Positions 1-9,900 of a stretch of DNA of 64,000 nt are shown in pieces. Source of the DNA: Gammaproteobacteria bacterium (GTDB lineage: Bacteria > Pseudomonadota > Gammaproteobacteria > Steroidobacterales > Steroidobacteraceae); assembly GCA_024642505.1 (NCBI GenBank), contig JAHEAZ010000001.1, positions 47,568-111,567 of the forward strand, in the 5' to 3' direction. The notes beneath the pieces were generated by a model. It saw only the letters and a list, made by a program, of their open reading frames with translations. It did not search any database and had not been told where the DNA came from. The translations under genes and the position numbers were made by a program. Within the stretch, counting starts at the first letter, position 1. Each line of letters begins with the position of its first letter.

Positions 1-814
1 CGATGGCAACGTCGCTCGGCGGAATGCCTAGCAGCGCAACGCGGCCGCCGTGGTGCATGGACTTGAGCAGGTCGCGGAAAGCTGTCGGGTTACCGGACAT
101 CTCCAATCCGACGTCGAAACCTTCCTCCATGCCCAGGCCCTGCATTGCGCCGGACACGGACTCGCGTGAGACATTAAGTGCGCGAGTGGCGCCCATCTTG
201 CGGGCCAGGTCCAGCCGGTAGTCGTTCACGTCGGTAATAACCACATGGCGTGCACCGACGTGGCGCGCGATGGCCACCGCCATGATGCCGATCGGACCGG
301 CGCCAGTGATCAGCACGTCCTCGCCGACCAGGTCGAACGATAGCGCCGCATGGGTCGCGTTGCCGAGTGGGTCGAGAATCGATGCGATTTCGTCGGTGAT
401 CGAGGCTGGCAGCTTGAATACGTTGGAGGCCGGCAGGACCATGAACTCGGCAAAACAACCTGGGCGGTTGACGCCTACACCGGTCGTGTTCCGGCACAGG
501 TGACGGCGGCCGGCTCGGCAATTTCTGCAGTGGCCGCAGGTGATGTGGCCCTCGCCGGAGACACGGTCGCCGGGTACGAAACCGACCACCTCGCTGCCTA
601 CTTCCACGATTTCGCCGCAGTACTCATGCCCGACCTGCATAGGCACCGGGATCGTCTTCTGTGCCCAGGCGTCCCAGTTGTAGATATGGATGTCGGTTCC
701 GCAGATGGCGGTCTTCTTCATGCGGATCAGTACGTCGTTGTGCCCGACCCGGGGCGGGTCGATGTCGCGCATCCAGATGCCCGGCGCGCTCTCTGCCTTG
801 ACCAATGCCTTCAT
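1..814 (-). CDS. tdh: L-threonine 3-dehydrogenase (partial, C-terminus beyond window)
   Basis: Zinc-dependent alcohol-dehydrogenase-family enzyme that oxidises L-threonine to 2-amino-3-ketobutyrate with NAD. The N-terminal 271 residues are inside the window; the family is about 340 long, so roughly 70 residues are cut off by the left edge. Visible are the catalytic-zinc Cys in [13 protein letters not shown], the GHEYCGE motif that follows it, and a structural-zinc site of pattern CxxCxxCx7C ([15 protein letters not shown]). The ATG at 814 lies 7 nt after the stop of kbl, whose product supplies the next enzyme, so the two form a kbl-tdh operon as in E. coli. Identification is secure. Confidence 0.95.
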   Translation of the reverse strand, partial: MKALVKAESAPGIWMRDIDPPRVGHNDVLIRMKKTAICGTDIHIYNWDAWAQKTIPVPMQVGHEYCGEIVEVGSEVVGFVPGDRVSGEGHITCGHCRNCRAGRRHLCRNTTGVGVNRPGCFAEFMVLPASNVFKLPASITDEIASILDPLGNATHAALSFDLVGEDVLITGAGPIGIMAVAIARHVGARHVVITDVNDYRLDLARKMGATRALNVSRESVSGAMQGLGMEEGFDVGLEMSGNPTAFRDLLKSMHHGGRVALLGIPPSDVAI

Positions 815-821
815 TGCGACC

Positions 822-2030
822 TCAACGGATGACGCCGAGCTCGCGCCCGGCGGTTGCAAATGCCTCAAGCGCGCGGTCGAGCTGCTCGCGTGTGTGCCCC
901 GAGCTCATCTGCGTACGGATACGTGCCTTGCCGAGCGGCACCACGGGGAAGGAAAAGCCGATCACGTATACGCCCAGTTCGAGCAGCCGCTCGGCCATGC
1001 GCACCGCCAGCGGCGCTTCGCCCAGCATGACAGGGATGATCGGGTGCTCGCCCGGCACCAGGCTAAAGCCCAGCGCCTGCATGCATTCGCGGAAGTAACT
1101 GGTGTTTTCCCACAGCCGCGAGCGCAGCTCCGGCATCGTGTCGAGCAGGTCCAGCACCCTGAGCGTCGTCGCGGCCACCATCGGAGCGATCGAATTGGAG
1201 AACAGATAGGGGCGTGAGCGCTGCCGCAGCCACTCAACGACCTCGCGTCGACCTGAAGTGTAACCGCCGCTTGCTCCACCGAGCGCCTTGCCGAGGGTGC
1301 CAGTGAGAATGTCGACCCGTTTCAGGACATCGTAGTGCTCATGCGTTCCGCGACCCTGCGCGCCCATGAATCCGGTGGCGTGTGAGTCGTCGACGACGAC
1401 GATCGCGGCATACCTTTCGGCGAGGTCGCAGATCTCCGCGAGCGGGGCTATCGTGCCGTCCATGGAAAAGACGCCGTCGGTGACGATCAACCGGCTGCGG
1501 GCATCGAGTGACTGCTTCAGGCAATCCTCCAGCTTGCCCATGTCGCGGTTGTCGTAGCGCAGGCGTCGCGCCTTCGACAGGCGGATGCCGTCGATGATGC
1601 TGGCGTGGTTCAGCGCGTCCGAGATGATGGCGTCGTTCTCCGCCGTCAGGGTCTCGAACAAGCCGCCATTAGCATCGAAGCAGGACGAGTACAGGATCGT
1701 GTCGTCGGTCCCGAGAAAGGCCGAGAGTTTCTCCTCCAGGTCGCGGTGCACGGTCTGGGTGCCGCAGATGAAGCGCACCGACGCCATGCCATAGCCGTAG
1801 CGGTCGATTGCACGGTGGGCTGCCTCGCGCAACAGCGGGTGATTGGCCAGACCGAGGTAGTTATTGGCGCATAGGTTGATGACCTCGCGACCGTCCTCCA
1901 GGCGGACTACGGCCTGTTGACCCGAGGCTATGACGCGTTCGCGCTTGTACAATCCTTGCGCGCCAAGTTCGGCGCCCTGTGCGGCAAGTCGATCGAGAAA
2001 TGAAGGATCCACTTGAGCTATCCCATTCAT
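822..2030 (-). CDS. kbl: glycine C-acetyltransferase (2-amino-3-ketobutyrate CoA ligase)
   Basis: PLP-dependent alpha-oxoamine synthase family enzyme, 402 residues, the usual length. It splits 2-amino-3-ketobutyrate with CoA into glycine and acetyl-CoA, the step after threonine dehydrogenase. Motifs seen: [10 protein letters not shown] near the N-terminus, the [10 protein letters not shown] cofactor-binding loop, and the Schiff-base lysine in [15 protein letters not shown]. It is first in a leftward two-gene operon with tdh. A 53-bp gap separates it from the divergently transcribed hslR and must hold both promoters. Confidence 0.96.
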   Translation of the reverse strand: MNGIAQVDPSFLDRLAAQGAELGAQGLYKRERVIASGQQAVVRLEDGREVINLCANNYLGLANHPLLREAAHRAIDRYGYGMASVRFICGTQTVHRDLEEKLSAFLGTDDTILYSSCFDANGGLFETLTAENDAIISDALNHASIIDGIRLSKARRLRYDNRDMGKLEDCLKQSLDARSRLIVTDGVFSMDGTIAPLAEICDLAERYAAIVVVDDSHATGFMGAQGRGTHEHYDVLKRVDILTGTLGKALGGASGGYTSGRREVVEWLRQRSRPYLFSNSIAPMVAATTLRVLDLLDTMPELRSRLWENTSYFRECMQALGFSLVPGEHPIIPVMLGEAPLAVRMAERLLELGVYVIGFSFPVVPLGKARIRTQMSSGHTREQLDRALEAFATAGRELGVIR

Positions 2031-2083
2031 GCAAAGCGTGATTATAGTGGGCGGGGAGCGGCCTGTCGGCTGGATAACGCGGC

Positions 2084-2497
2084 ATGACCATCGATGACGA
2101 CAACGGCGGTGGCGAACTCAGGGTGGACAAGTGGCTCTGGTGCGCACGCTTCTTCCGGACCCGCGCGCTGGCGGCCGCGGCTGTCGCCGGCGGCAAGGTG
2201 CACGTCAACCGGGAGCGCGTGAAGCCCGCGCGGGTCATCCGGCCGGGGGATCAGCTCGAGGTTACGGTCGGATTCGACGTGGTCAGCATAGCCGTTCGTT
2301 CCATACCCAGGCGCCGCGGGCCGGCGACTGAAGCAAGGCTGTGCTACCGGGAAACGCCGGCCAGTATTGAGCGTCGCGAGCGCATTCGCGAGCAGCGCCG
2401 ACTTGCGACGATGGCGGCGCCGCAGACGGAGGGTCGACCCGACAAGCGTACCAGGCGCGAGCTGCTTCGCTTCCAGCGCGACCAGGGCAAGAGTTGA
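2084..2497 (+). CDS. hslR: S4-domain ribosome-associated heat-shock protein Hsp15
   Basis: A 137-residue basic RNA-binding protein. The S4 domain occupies roughly residues 12-75 ([16 protein letters not shown], then [21 protein letters not shown]), followed by the positively charged C-terminal tail typical of Hsp15. In E. coli this protein binds free 50S subunits carrying a stalled nascent chain and helps recycle them. The start is the ATG at 2084. The gene diverges from kbl. Confidence 0.9.
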   Translation: MTIDDDNGGGELRVDKWLWCARFFRTRALAAAAVAGGKVHVNRERVKPARVIRPGDQLEVTVGFDVVSIAVRSIPRRRGPATEARLCYRETPASIERRERIREQRRLATMAAPQTEGRPDKRTRRELLRFQRDQGKS

Positions 2498-2520
2498 CTT
2501 AACATCAGTGCGACCGGGAC

Positions 2521-2536
2521 TGTGACCTGCATCACA
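2521..2536. promoter_or_regulatory. CRP/Clp-type palindrome TGTGA-N6-TCACA
   Basis: TGTGACCTGCATCACA is a perfect match to the two half-sites of the CRP-family consensus with the correct 6-nt spacer. It sits in the gap after hslR and 60 bp before the ATG of the 73-residue ORF, a position suited to an activator. The match is seen directly; binding by a CRP or Clp homologue is inferred, and no such regulator gene lies in the window. Confidence 0.6.
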
Positions 2537-2596
2537 TTCTGCCGGGGCGACGACTCGTACCGTTGGCGGACGGGGCCAGGCCGCGGGGAGCGAGCG

Positions 2597-2818
2597 ATGA
2601 ACGACAGGAAGGATCCGAAGGGACGGTTCCCGGGAAATTCGCCAGCACAAGACGCGGAACGCGCGCCGGGGGCCGACACCATGGGCTGGGAGGCCCGGGC
2701 GCTCGCACAGATCCGGCCGCACGTCCGCGAGCTATCCGGACCTGCAGGGGTCCAGGCCGGCTGGGAGACGGACACCATTACGCGCCTCGAGGACTACTTC
2801 GACCGCGGCGACGTTTGA
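2597..2818 (+). CDS. small hypothetical protein (73 aa)
   Basis: Unrecognised short protein beginning MNDRKDPKGRFPG and ending in an acidic RLEDYFDRGDV. It has no signal peptide or membrane segment and its first half looks disordered. The ATG at 2597 is preceded by a GGGGAGCGAG ribosome-binding-like stretch; an in-frame start upstream (2522) would overlap the CRP-like site and is less likely. It is followed after 55 nt by a cupin and then a queuosine transporter on the same strand. It could be a real small protein or a chance ORF. Confidence 0.5.
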   Translation: MNDRKDPKGRFPGNSPAQDAERAPGADTMGWEARALAQIRPHVRELSGPAGVQAGWETDTITRLEDYFDRGDV

Positions 2819-2873
2819 GCTGGCTCTTCCTGGCAGGGCATACTGCCCGCCGGTTACCGGCGGAAGATCCCAC

Positions 2874-3230
2874 TTGCCCAGAATCATCCCTGCTCCCACC
2901 GTAATACCCTCGGCCGGTACGCGGCCCAAGCGCATCGAGGAATTCGTCGGCCGCGTCAATACGTCGACCGCCGCAATCAGCATTGCGCGCATGACCAGCC
3001 CGCCGGGCTGGGTCGAGCCCGGGCAGCGCCCGGAGTTCGACGAGTACACGCTGGTGCTGCACGGAAGACTGCGCGTCGAGGCCGAAGGCGGAACGCTGGA
3101 CGTGACGGCCGGGCAGGCCTTGTACGTGTCGGCCGGCGAGTGGGTTCGCTATTCGACACCGGACGGCGCGAGCTATGTCGCGATCTGCCTGCCGGCGTTT
3201 TCCCCAGGCACGGTACACCGGGACGAGTAG
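2874..3230 (+). CDS. single-domain cupin protein
   Basis: A 118-residue protein with one cupin beta-barrel. The core runs from about residue 50 (EFDEYTLVLHGRLRVEAEGG) to the second cupin motif (LDVTAGQALYVSAGEWVRYS), so the usual metal-binding His residues of motif 1 are largely replaced (EYTLVLHG) and metal binding is uncertain. It probably binds a small molecule or acts as a sugar- or ethanolamine-type cupin. It ends 8 nt before the queuosine-precursor transporter, so the two are likely cotranscribed. Substrate unknown. Confidence 0.75.
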   Translation: MPRIIPAPTVIPSAGTRPKRIEEFVGRVNTSTAAISIARMTSPPGWVEPGQRPEFDEYTLVLHGRLRVEAEGGTLDVTAGQALYVSAGEWVRYSTPDGASYVAICLPAFSPGTVHRDE

Positions 3231-3238
3231 GGCAGGGC

Positions 3239-4003
3239 ATGTCCTCCATATTGTCGCGCCCGACGCGCCTGTTCATCCTCCTGTCGGGACTGTTCGTCAC
3301 GAACGCACTGATGGCCGAGTTCATCGGCGTCAAGATTTTCGCACTCGAGGATACGTTGGGGCTGCCGCCCTTCGACTGGCGGCTGTTCGGACAATCCGGC
3401 TCGCTCTCGTTCACTGCCGGCGTAATGCTATGGCCGGTCGTGTTCATCATGACCGATATCATCAATGAGTACTTCGGAGTGCGCGGCGTCCGGTTCATTT
3501 CGTGGCTGGCAGTTGGGTTCATCACCTACGCTTTCCTGTTCGCTTACCTTGCAATTGGACTGGTCCCCGCCTCGTGGTGGGTCGGCGTGGCGAGCCAGCG
3601 CGGGGTGCCGGACATGCAGGCCGCCTTCGCAGCCACGTTCGGCCAGGGTTTATGGACGATTGGAGGCTCGGTTACCGCGTTCCTGATCGGTCAGTTGATC
3701 GACGTGGCGATCTTTCACCGGATAAGGACTCTGACCGGCGAGCGCTGGATCTGGTTGCGTGCGACCGCCTCGACGGCAGTTTCGCAACTCGTCGACAGCT
3801 TCGTGGTGCTCTATATCGCCTTCGTGCTGGGCCCGCAACAATGGCCGATCGACCTGTTCCTGGCGGTTGGCACGGTGAACTACTGCTACAAGATGTCGAT
3901 GGCCATCCTGCTGATTCCGCTCATCTACCTGGGGCGGCGCGCGATCGAGCAGTATCTCGGTGCCGCCGATGCCGAGAGGCTGAAGACTGAAGCGGCGGCG
4001 TGA
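3239..4003 (+). CDS. queuosine precursor transporter (YhhQ/VUT family)
   Basis: A 254-residue inner-membrane protein with about six hydrophobic segments. It carries the VUT-family signatures VFIMTDIINEYFGVRGVR near residue 65 and FIGVKIF near the N-terminus, plus the C-terminal TVNYCYKM segment. YhhQ of E. coli imports preQ0/preQ1 for tRNA queuosine synthesis; the same job is inferred here. The ATG at 3239 is chosen because earlier in-frame starts overlap the cupin gene and the protein then begins with the expected short cytoplasmic tail (MSSILSRPTRLFILLSGLF). Confidence 0.88.
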   Translation: MSSILSRPTRLFILLSGLFVTNALMAEFIGVKIFALEDTLGLPPFDWRLFGQSGSLSFTAGVMLWPVVFIMTDIINEYFGVRGVRFISWLAVGFITYAFLFAYLAIGLVPASWWVGVASQRGVPDMQAAFAATFGQGLWTIGGSVTAFLIGQLIDVAIFHRIRTLTGERWIWLRATASTAVSQLVDSFVVLYIAFVLGPQQWPIDLFLAVGTVNYCYKMSMAILLIPLIYLGRRAIEQYLGAADAERLKTEAAA

Positions 4004-4007
4004 TAAG

Positions 4008-4088
4008 CGGGGACAGTTTACCTATTTGCCGATACGTGAAGCGTAGCCTGAAGCGGGAACCCCACGGCAAATAGGTAAACTGTCCCCG
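4008..4088. repeat. 24-bp-arm perfect inverted repeat (REP/MITE-like hairpin)
   Basis: Positions 4008-4031 are the exact reverse complement of 4065-4088 (24 of 24 bases, arms starting CGGGGACAGTTTACC), with 33 bp between them. The element lies between the convergent ends of the queuosine transporter and cnoX. Arms are far longer than a normal terminator and there is no T-run. The sequence style resembles REP/RAYT-associated repeats of gammaproteobacteria, and it could also stop transcription from both sides. Only one copy is seen in the window. Confidence 0.75.
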
Positions 4089-4091
4089 GAT

Positions 4092-4949
4092 TCAGTGCAG
4101 CAGCGCCATCATCTGCCTGCGATAGTGGTGGACCAGTTCGTCGCGACCCTCCAGCAGCTGAAATGCCGCCAGCAGGTTCTTGCGCACCGCCCCGTCACTG
4201 AAGTTCCGGTCACTACGCAGAATTTGCATCCAGCGATCCAGCGCCTGTTCGACCTGACCTGAACCGAATTCACGGGTCGCGAGCTGATTCATCGACCTGA
4301 GATCGGACGGATCTCCCTCGATCTTGCGCGCCAGTTCAAGAGCTGCGGGCGCATCCACGAGGGACCGCGCCAGCTGCAGCCGGGCCTCGACGACTTTCAA
4401 TCGCGGCGATTCGATCGCGTGGACTGGAAGACCCGCGAACAACTGGTCCGCCTCGGTCGTCCGGCCAGCGAGGGTCAGCGCCTCGATCAGCTCGACTCGA
4501 AGCCCGTCGTTCTGCGGGTCATCCTGCAAGGCCTTCTCCAGCAGCAGGACCGCCTCCGGCGCGCGCTCCTCGGAGAGCAGCTGGATGGCCTCGGCACGAG
4601 CCTGGTCCGACGGCCGCTCGAGGTATCGTTCCACCATCGCGCGAATGGCGCCGTCCGGCTGCACCCCTATGATCTCGTCCACTGCCTTGCCATGACGGAA
4701 CAGCCGCAACGTGGGCAGGCTGCGAATTCCATGTTGCGCTGCCAGCTCTGCATGCGCCTCAGTATCGACCTTGGCCAAGCGCGCGCGACCAGCGTAGTCG
4801 GCCGCGATGCGTTCCAGCGTGGGCGCGAGCATCTTGCAAGGTCCGCACCACTCCGCCCAGAAGTCGACCAGCACCGGCATCTGGTGCGATGTCTCGATGA
4901 CTTCGGCCTGAAAGGTCTGCGCGGTCGATTCGATAACGATTTCGCTCAT
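4092..4949 (-). CDS. cnoX: thioredoxin-TPR chaperedoxin (CnoX/YbbN type)
   Basis: A 285-residue protein, almost the length of E. coli CnoX (284). An N-terminal thioredoxin fold (residues 1-110) holds an intact WCGPC redox motif, the E/D-rich VDTEAH strand and the cis-Pro loop IRSLPTLRLF. The C-terminal half has TPR-like helices (AVLLLEKALQDDPQNDGLRVEL). CnoX protects GroEL substrates from over-oxidation. E. coli CnoX lacks a working CxxC, so this one may also act as a dithiol reductase. Start: ATG at 4949 (MSEIVIES); an ATG nine bases earlier (4958) is also possible. Confidence 0.88.
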   Translation of the reverse strand: MSEIVIESTAQTFQAEVIETSHQMPVLVDFWAEWCGPCKMLAPTLERIAADYAGRARLAKVDTEAHAELAAQHGIRSLPTLRLFRHGKAVDEIIGVQPDGAIRAMVERYLERPSDQARAEAIQLLSEERAPEAVLLLEKALQDDPQNDGLRVELIEALTLAGRTTEADQLFAGLPVHAIESPRLKVVEARLQLARSLVDAPAALELARKIEGDPSDLRSMNQLATREFGSGQVEQALDRWMQILRSDRNFSDGAVRKNLLAAFQLLEGRDELVHHYRRQMMALLH

Positions 4950-5109
4950 GATATCCATCCGGATGATTCCGTCGTTCCCCAGCCTACATGGGTTCAGTTT
5001 CAGCCGAATCAAGGAATCCCGTGCCTGCCCCCGGCCACGAACGGGTGGTTAACCGGTCGCAGTGCCGATAGACTATCGCGCCCAAAAATCACCAGAAGGA
5101 TTCATTGAC

Positions 5110-5817
5110 ATGTACTGGACGAAGGGACTCGCGCTTGCGCTGGCGCTGGCAGTGGCCAGCCCGGCACAGGCGGACTGGGCTGGCAAGGGCGAGCTTGGCG
5201 GCGTGCTTGCGCGCGGCAATACCGAGACGGAGACGATCAACGGCAAGGTCGACATGACCAAGGAGACCGGCCACTGGAAGCATGTCGCCGGTTTCTCGAT
5301 CCTGCGTACGGTCAACGACGGCATCACGTCGGCCAATCGCTGGGAGTTGCGCGGCGAGTCGGACTACAAGCTGACGGATCGCAGCTACGTGTTCGGGGCG
5401 CTTCGCTACGAGGACGACCAGTTCACTGACTACAGCTACCAGGCGACCGCTACGCTTGGTTATGGCTACAAGCTCATCGATAACGAGGCGACCAAGCTAG
5501 ACGGCAAGATCGGTGCTGGCTACCGGAGTTCCGAGCTGCGAACCTCGGGCAAGAAGCAGGACGATGCCATCATTCGTGGCGTCCTGGACTATTCCCACAC
5601 CCTGACCGAGACCACCAAGATCATCGACAAATTCCTGGTGGAGGCCGGATCGGAGAATACCTTCCTGCAGAATATCCTCAGCCTAGAGGTCAAGATGAAC
5701 GCCTCCCTGGCGCTCGGGCTGAGCTACGAGGTCCGGTACAACACGGACGTACTGCCGGGCACCGACAAGACCGATCAGGTGCTGACGGCCAACCTTGTGT
5801 TCGGCTTTGGCGGATGA
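5110..5817 (+). CDS. DUF481 outer-membrane protein (YdiY-like)
   Basis: A 235-residue exported protein. A Sec signal peptide covers residues 1-20 (MYWTKGLALALALAVASPAQA). The mature part is rich in alternating polar/aromatic strands typical of a DUF481 beta-barrel, opening with the family hallmark KGELGGVLARGNTETETING and ending in an aromatic-containing strand with terminal FGFGG. E. coli YdiY is described as salt-induced; function is otherwise unknown. The ATG at 5110 is chosen because it gives a clean signal peptide and follows AGAAGGA. Confidence 0.85.
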   Translation: MYWTKGLALALALAVASPAQADWAGKGELGGVLARGNTETETINGKVDMTKETGHWKHVAGFSILRTVNDGITSANRWELRGESDYKLTDRSYVFGALRYEDDQFTDYSYQATATLGYGYKLIDNEATKLDGKIGAGYRSSELRTSGKKQDDAIIRGVLDYSHTLTETTKIIDKFLVEAGSENTFLQNILSLEVKMNASLALGLSYEVRYNTDVLPGTDKTDQVLTANLVFGFGG

Positions 5818-5839
5818 TGTGGGGCGGTCGGGACCGTCG

Positions 5840-6253
5840 ATGTCTCGTCCGCTGACGCCCGCACTGGCCGTCGACCTGGTAATCGAGTTGGTCGACCAGC
5901 CGGACCGTCCGATCGTATTGATCGAACGACTAAATCCGCCGCCTGGATTCGCCCTGCCAGGCGGTTTCGTCGACCTCGGAGAACGGGTCGAGGACGCGGC
6001 GCGCCGTGAGGCGTTGGAGGAGACCGGGCTGGAGGTTGAGTTGAAATCCCTGCTCGGTGTCTATTCCGATCCGGCGAGGGACGCGCGCGGCCACACTGTC
6101 AGCATTGTCTACCTGGCTGAGGCCAGCGGCCAGCCGCGAGCAGGCGACGATGCCGCACGGATCCTGGTGACCGCCCACAACACCCTGCCGCAGCTGGCCT
6201 TCGATCACGCGAAGATCCTTGCCGACTACGCCCGCTCACGCCGCACCAGGTGA
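5840..6253 (+). CDS. Nudix hydrolase
   Basis: A 137-residue pyrophosphohydrolase. The full Nudix box GX5EX7REUXEEXGU is present (GFVDLGERVEDAARREALEETGL, seen in two halves around residues 37-60), preceded by the PPPGFALPGG loop. Substrate specificity cannot be told; the ADP-ribose/NADH-type subfamily is plausible. It follows the DUF481 gene by 22 nt. The ATG at 5840 starts MSRPLTPALAVD; a longer reading would overlap the upstream gene. Confidence 0.88.
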   Translation: MSRPLTPALAVDLVIELVDQPDRPIVLIERLNPPPGFALPGGFVDLGERVEDAARREALEETGLEVELKSLLGVYSDPARDARGHTVSIVYLAEASGQPRAGDDAARILVTAHNTLPQLAFDHAKILADYARSRRTR

Positions 6254-6279
6254 GCGACTGACGACGGTTCTGTCGATGT

Positions 6280-6786
6280 CTATTCGCGACGCCCGAGCGC
6301 GCGGCCGGCACGAGACGTATCCGCCTTGACAGGTGGCAGGGCGAATGCGTGCGTCGACTTGACCTCTTCCATGACGAAGTAAGTGTGCGTCTGCTCGACG
6401 CCCGGCAGTGCCGCGATGCGTTCACCGAGAATGCGACGGTAGGCCTCCATGTCCGCTACGCGCAGCTTGACCAGGTAGTCGAAGCCGCCGGCCACCATGT
6501 GGCATTCCTGCACCTCGGCGAGGCTGGTCATGGCTTCCTTGAAGCGTTCGAACACATCGGGTGTCGTCCTGTCGAGGCGGATTTCGACGAAGGCCAGCAG
6601 GTGCGCACCGAGCTTGTGCGGATCGAGATGCGCCGCGTAGTCCTGGATGTAGCCATGCCTTTCCAGCCTGCGAACACGCTCGACGCAAGGCGTTGGGCTC
6701 AGGTGTACGCGTCGCGCCAATTCGGCGAAGGAAATCCGCCCTTCCTTCTGGAGAATGCCAAGAATCCTGTGATCCAGTTGATCCAT
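6280..6786 (-). CDS. Lrp/AsnC family regulator, probable proline-utilisation activator
   Basis: A 168-residue one-component regulator. An N-terminal winged helix (residues 1-60: LDHRILGILQKEGRISFAEL, then the recognition helix LSPTPCVERVRRLE) precedes a C-terminal RAM/ActD ligand domain with VQECHMVAGGFDYLVKLRV. It is divergent from putA across an AT-rich 121-bp gap, the classic arrangement of PutR, which activates putA in response to proline in alphaproteobacteria. The role is inferred from that placement; the family assignment is firm. Confidence 0.9.
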   Translation of the reverse strand: MDQLDHRILGILQKEGRISFAELARRVHLSPTPCVERVRRLERHGYIQDYAAHLDPHKLGAHLLAFVEIRLDRTTPDVFERFKEAMTSLAEVQECHMVAGGFDYLVKLRVADMEAYRRILGERIAALPGVEQTHTYFVMEEVKSTHAFALPPVKADTSRAGRALGRRE

Positions 6787-6907
6787 CTATAAAAATCCGC
6801 CAATGATCTATAAAAAAGCTGATAAAAGACCAGAAAAAAGGTGAACAAGTGGCATGGATGGGCAAGTTTAGCTGAATCAACTATAAAGATAACTGGGATA
6901 ATTCACT
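6787..6907. promoter_or_regulatory. AT-rich divergent promoter region, putA / Lrp-type regulator
   Basis: This 121-bp gap is much richer in A/T than its surroundings and has several A-tracts (CTATAAAAATC, CTATAAAAAAGC, GAAAAAAGG). A TATAAA near 6885 could serve as a -10 for putA. Lrp-type proteins favour such bendable DNA. No single clear operator can be fixed by eye. Confidence 0.55.
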
Positions 6908-9900
6908 GTGGCGGGAATGTCTCCCGCAAGGCAGCCAGACCAGGCGGGGGGACCAGACGTGAGCGAATTCCTCTGGCCGGCAGATTCTGCGGGCGAGACA
7001 TCGATCGGACCAGCCATCAATCGGTGGTTCCTGGCCGACGAAACGACGGTAATCCAAGAATTGCTGCCGCTGGCACGGCTCGACGATGCCGGCAGCCGCC
7101 GCGTACTGGGCGAGGCCATCGGCCTGGTCGACGCGGTCCGCGCTGAGCGAGGTGGTTCGGCCGGGATCGAGGCCTTCCTCCAGCAGTACGACCTCGGATC
7201 ACGCGAGGGCGTGATCTTGATGTGCATCGCCGAGGCGTTGCTGCGCATCCCCGATGCAGACACCGCCGACAAACTGATCGCAGACAAGATTGCCTCGGGC
7301 AACTGGTCGGAATACCTGGGGGAGGCCGACTCGTTGTTCGTCAATGCCTCGACCTGGGGCCTGATGCTGACGGGCAGGATCGTCCGCCCCGAGCCGGCTG
7401 ATCTGGAGAGCCCGTCGTCCTTCCTGGCGCGTCTGGTCGGACGTATCGGCGAACCGATGGTGCGCGGCGCATTCCGGCAGGCGATGCGGATCATGGGCCA
7501 CCAGTTCGTGATGGGCCGCAACATGGGCGAGGCGTTGAGGCGTGCCGCGGCAGGTGACAACACTCGCTATCGCTACACCTTCGACATGCTGGGCGAGTCC
7601 GCCTTGACCTCTAGGGATGCTGACCGGTACTTCGAGGCCTACTCCTCGGCGATCCAGAAGGTCAGCTCGATCGCCCGGGCTGGATTGCCACCGGAAGCCT
7701 GGCCTTCCATCTCGGTCAAGCTGTCCGCCCTGCATGCTCGTTACGAATTCTCAAACCGCACGGACGTCTTGAAGATCCTCGGGCCGCGACTCGAGGCGCT
7801 GGCGCTCGCTTCCATGAAAGCCGGCGTTGCCTTCACGGTGGACGCGGAGGAGGTCGACCGGCTTGAAATTTCACTCGAGCTGTTCGACCGGCTTCTGGCA
7901 GCTCCAGTACTCGACGGTTGGGGAGGGCTGGGCCTGGCGGTCCAGTCCTACCAGAAGCGGGGTCTCGACGTGCTGCGCTGGCTCGGCCGGCGGGCGGACG
8001 AGACAGGTCGCATGGTCAACGTGCGCCTCGTCAAGGGCGCGTATTGGGATGCCGAGATCAAGCGCGCCCAGGAGCGTGGCCTGCCCGGTTACCCCGTATT
8101 CACCCGCAAGCCCAATACCGACGTGTCCTTCCTCGCCTGCGCCCGGCTTCTGCTGGAGGGAACGGAACGGCTCTATCCGCAGTTCGCCTCGCACAATGCG
8201 CACTCGGTGGCCTGGGTCATGCAGGTCGCCGAGGCGAACGGTCGGCACTTCGAGTTCCAGCGCCTGCACGGCATGGGTGAAGAGCTCTACGACCAGCTGA
8301 AGGACCCCGCGGGCCAGCCGGTGCCGTGCCGCGTATATGCGCCGGTGGGTTCGCACGAGGACCTGCTGCCCTATCTCGTCAGGCGGCTGCTCGAGAACGG
8401 CGCCAACACGTCGTTCGTCAACCGCATCGTGGATGAGCGTGTACCGTCGGCCGAGGTCGTCAGTGATCCGGTGGCCGAGGTGGAACGCCTGGGCTCCATC
8501 CCTCATCCGCGGATACCTCTCCCCGTTCGCATGTTTGGTGACGAGCGCGTCAACTCGATGGGCGTCAACCTCGCCGACGGCGCGGAGCAGACTCGGCTCG
8601 CCAAGGAGTGCAGCACGGCGTCGACAAATTCATGGCGTGCTGCGCCAATCGTCGGCGGACGCGAGCGTGACGGCACGCGGCGGCCGGTACGGAATCCAGC
8701 CCACCGCGAGGACATCGTCGGCGAGGTCACTAGCGCCTCCGCTGAGCTCGCGGACGAGGCACTTGGACTTGCGGTGAAGGCGCAGCCTGCCTGGGACCGT
8801 CGGCCCGCAGCGGATCGGGCCGCCATCCTTGAACGGGCTGCGGATGCCTTCGAGGCGGGGCGCGGTGAGCTCATCGCGCTGTGCGTCCGCGAAGCTGGCA
8901 AGACCATCCCGGACAGTATCGCGGAGCTGCGCGAAGCGGTGGACTTCCTCCGCTATTACGCTGCCCGTGCGCGGCGAGACTTTGGCGAGGTGCTGCTGAT
9001 GCCCGGCCCGACGGGCGAGAGCAACCGGCTGGAGCTGCACGGGCGCGGCGTCTTCGCCTGCATCAGCCCCTGGAACTTCCCGCTCGCGATCTTCACCGGC
9101 CAGGTGGCGGCGGCGCTTGCGGCTGGCAACGCGGTCATCGCCAAGCCCGCGGAACAGACAGCGCTGGTGGCGGCCGCCGCCATCCGCCTGTTGCTGGCCG
9201 CCGGCGTGCCAGGCGACGTCCTGCATTTCCTGCCTGGCAAGGGCTCCGTCATCGGCCCGCGCCTGACGTCGGACCCGCGACTTGACGGGGTCGCGTTTAC
9301 CGGTTCAACCGAGACCGGACGCCTGATCAACCGGACACTGGCTGGTCGCGACGCGCCGCTGGCTGCGGTAATCGCCGAGACCGGCGGGCAGAACGCGATG
9401 ATCGTTGACAGCTCGGCGCTGCTCGAGCAGGTGGTGCATGACGCCATCACATCGGCCTTCAATGCTGCGGGTCAGCGCTGCTCCGCGCTGCGCGTGATGT
9501 TCGTCCAGGAAGATGTCGCCGACCGCGTGCTGGATCTGTTGGGCGGCGCGATGGAACTGCTTCGGCTTGGGGATCCGGGACTGCTCGAGACTGACATCGG
9601 TCCGGTCATCGACGCCGCGGCCCAGGAGCAGCTTGAGGCCCACGCGCGGCGGATCGTGCAGGGTTCACGCTGGCACCACCGCGTCTCGTTGGGACCTGAG
9701 CACGCGCATGGTTGCTTCGTTGCGCCTCTGGCCGTAGAGATCGAGGGTATCGAGGTGCTCGAGCAGGAAGTCTTCGGCCCGATCCTGCACGTGGTGCGCT
9801 ACCGGTCGGATGAGCTCGACGCGGTCATAGACGCCATCAACCAGACCGGCTATGGCCTGACGCTGGGCGTTCATTCCCGGATTGACGGCGTCGCCCGTCG

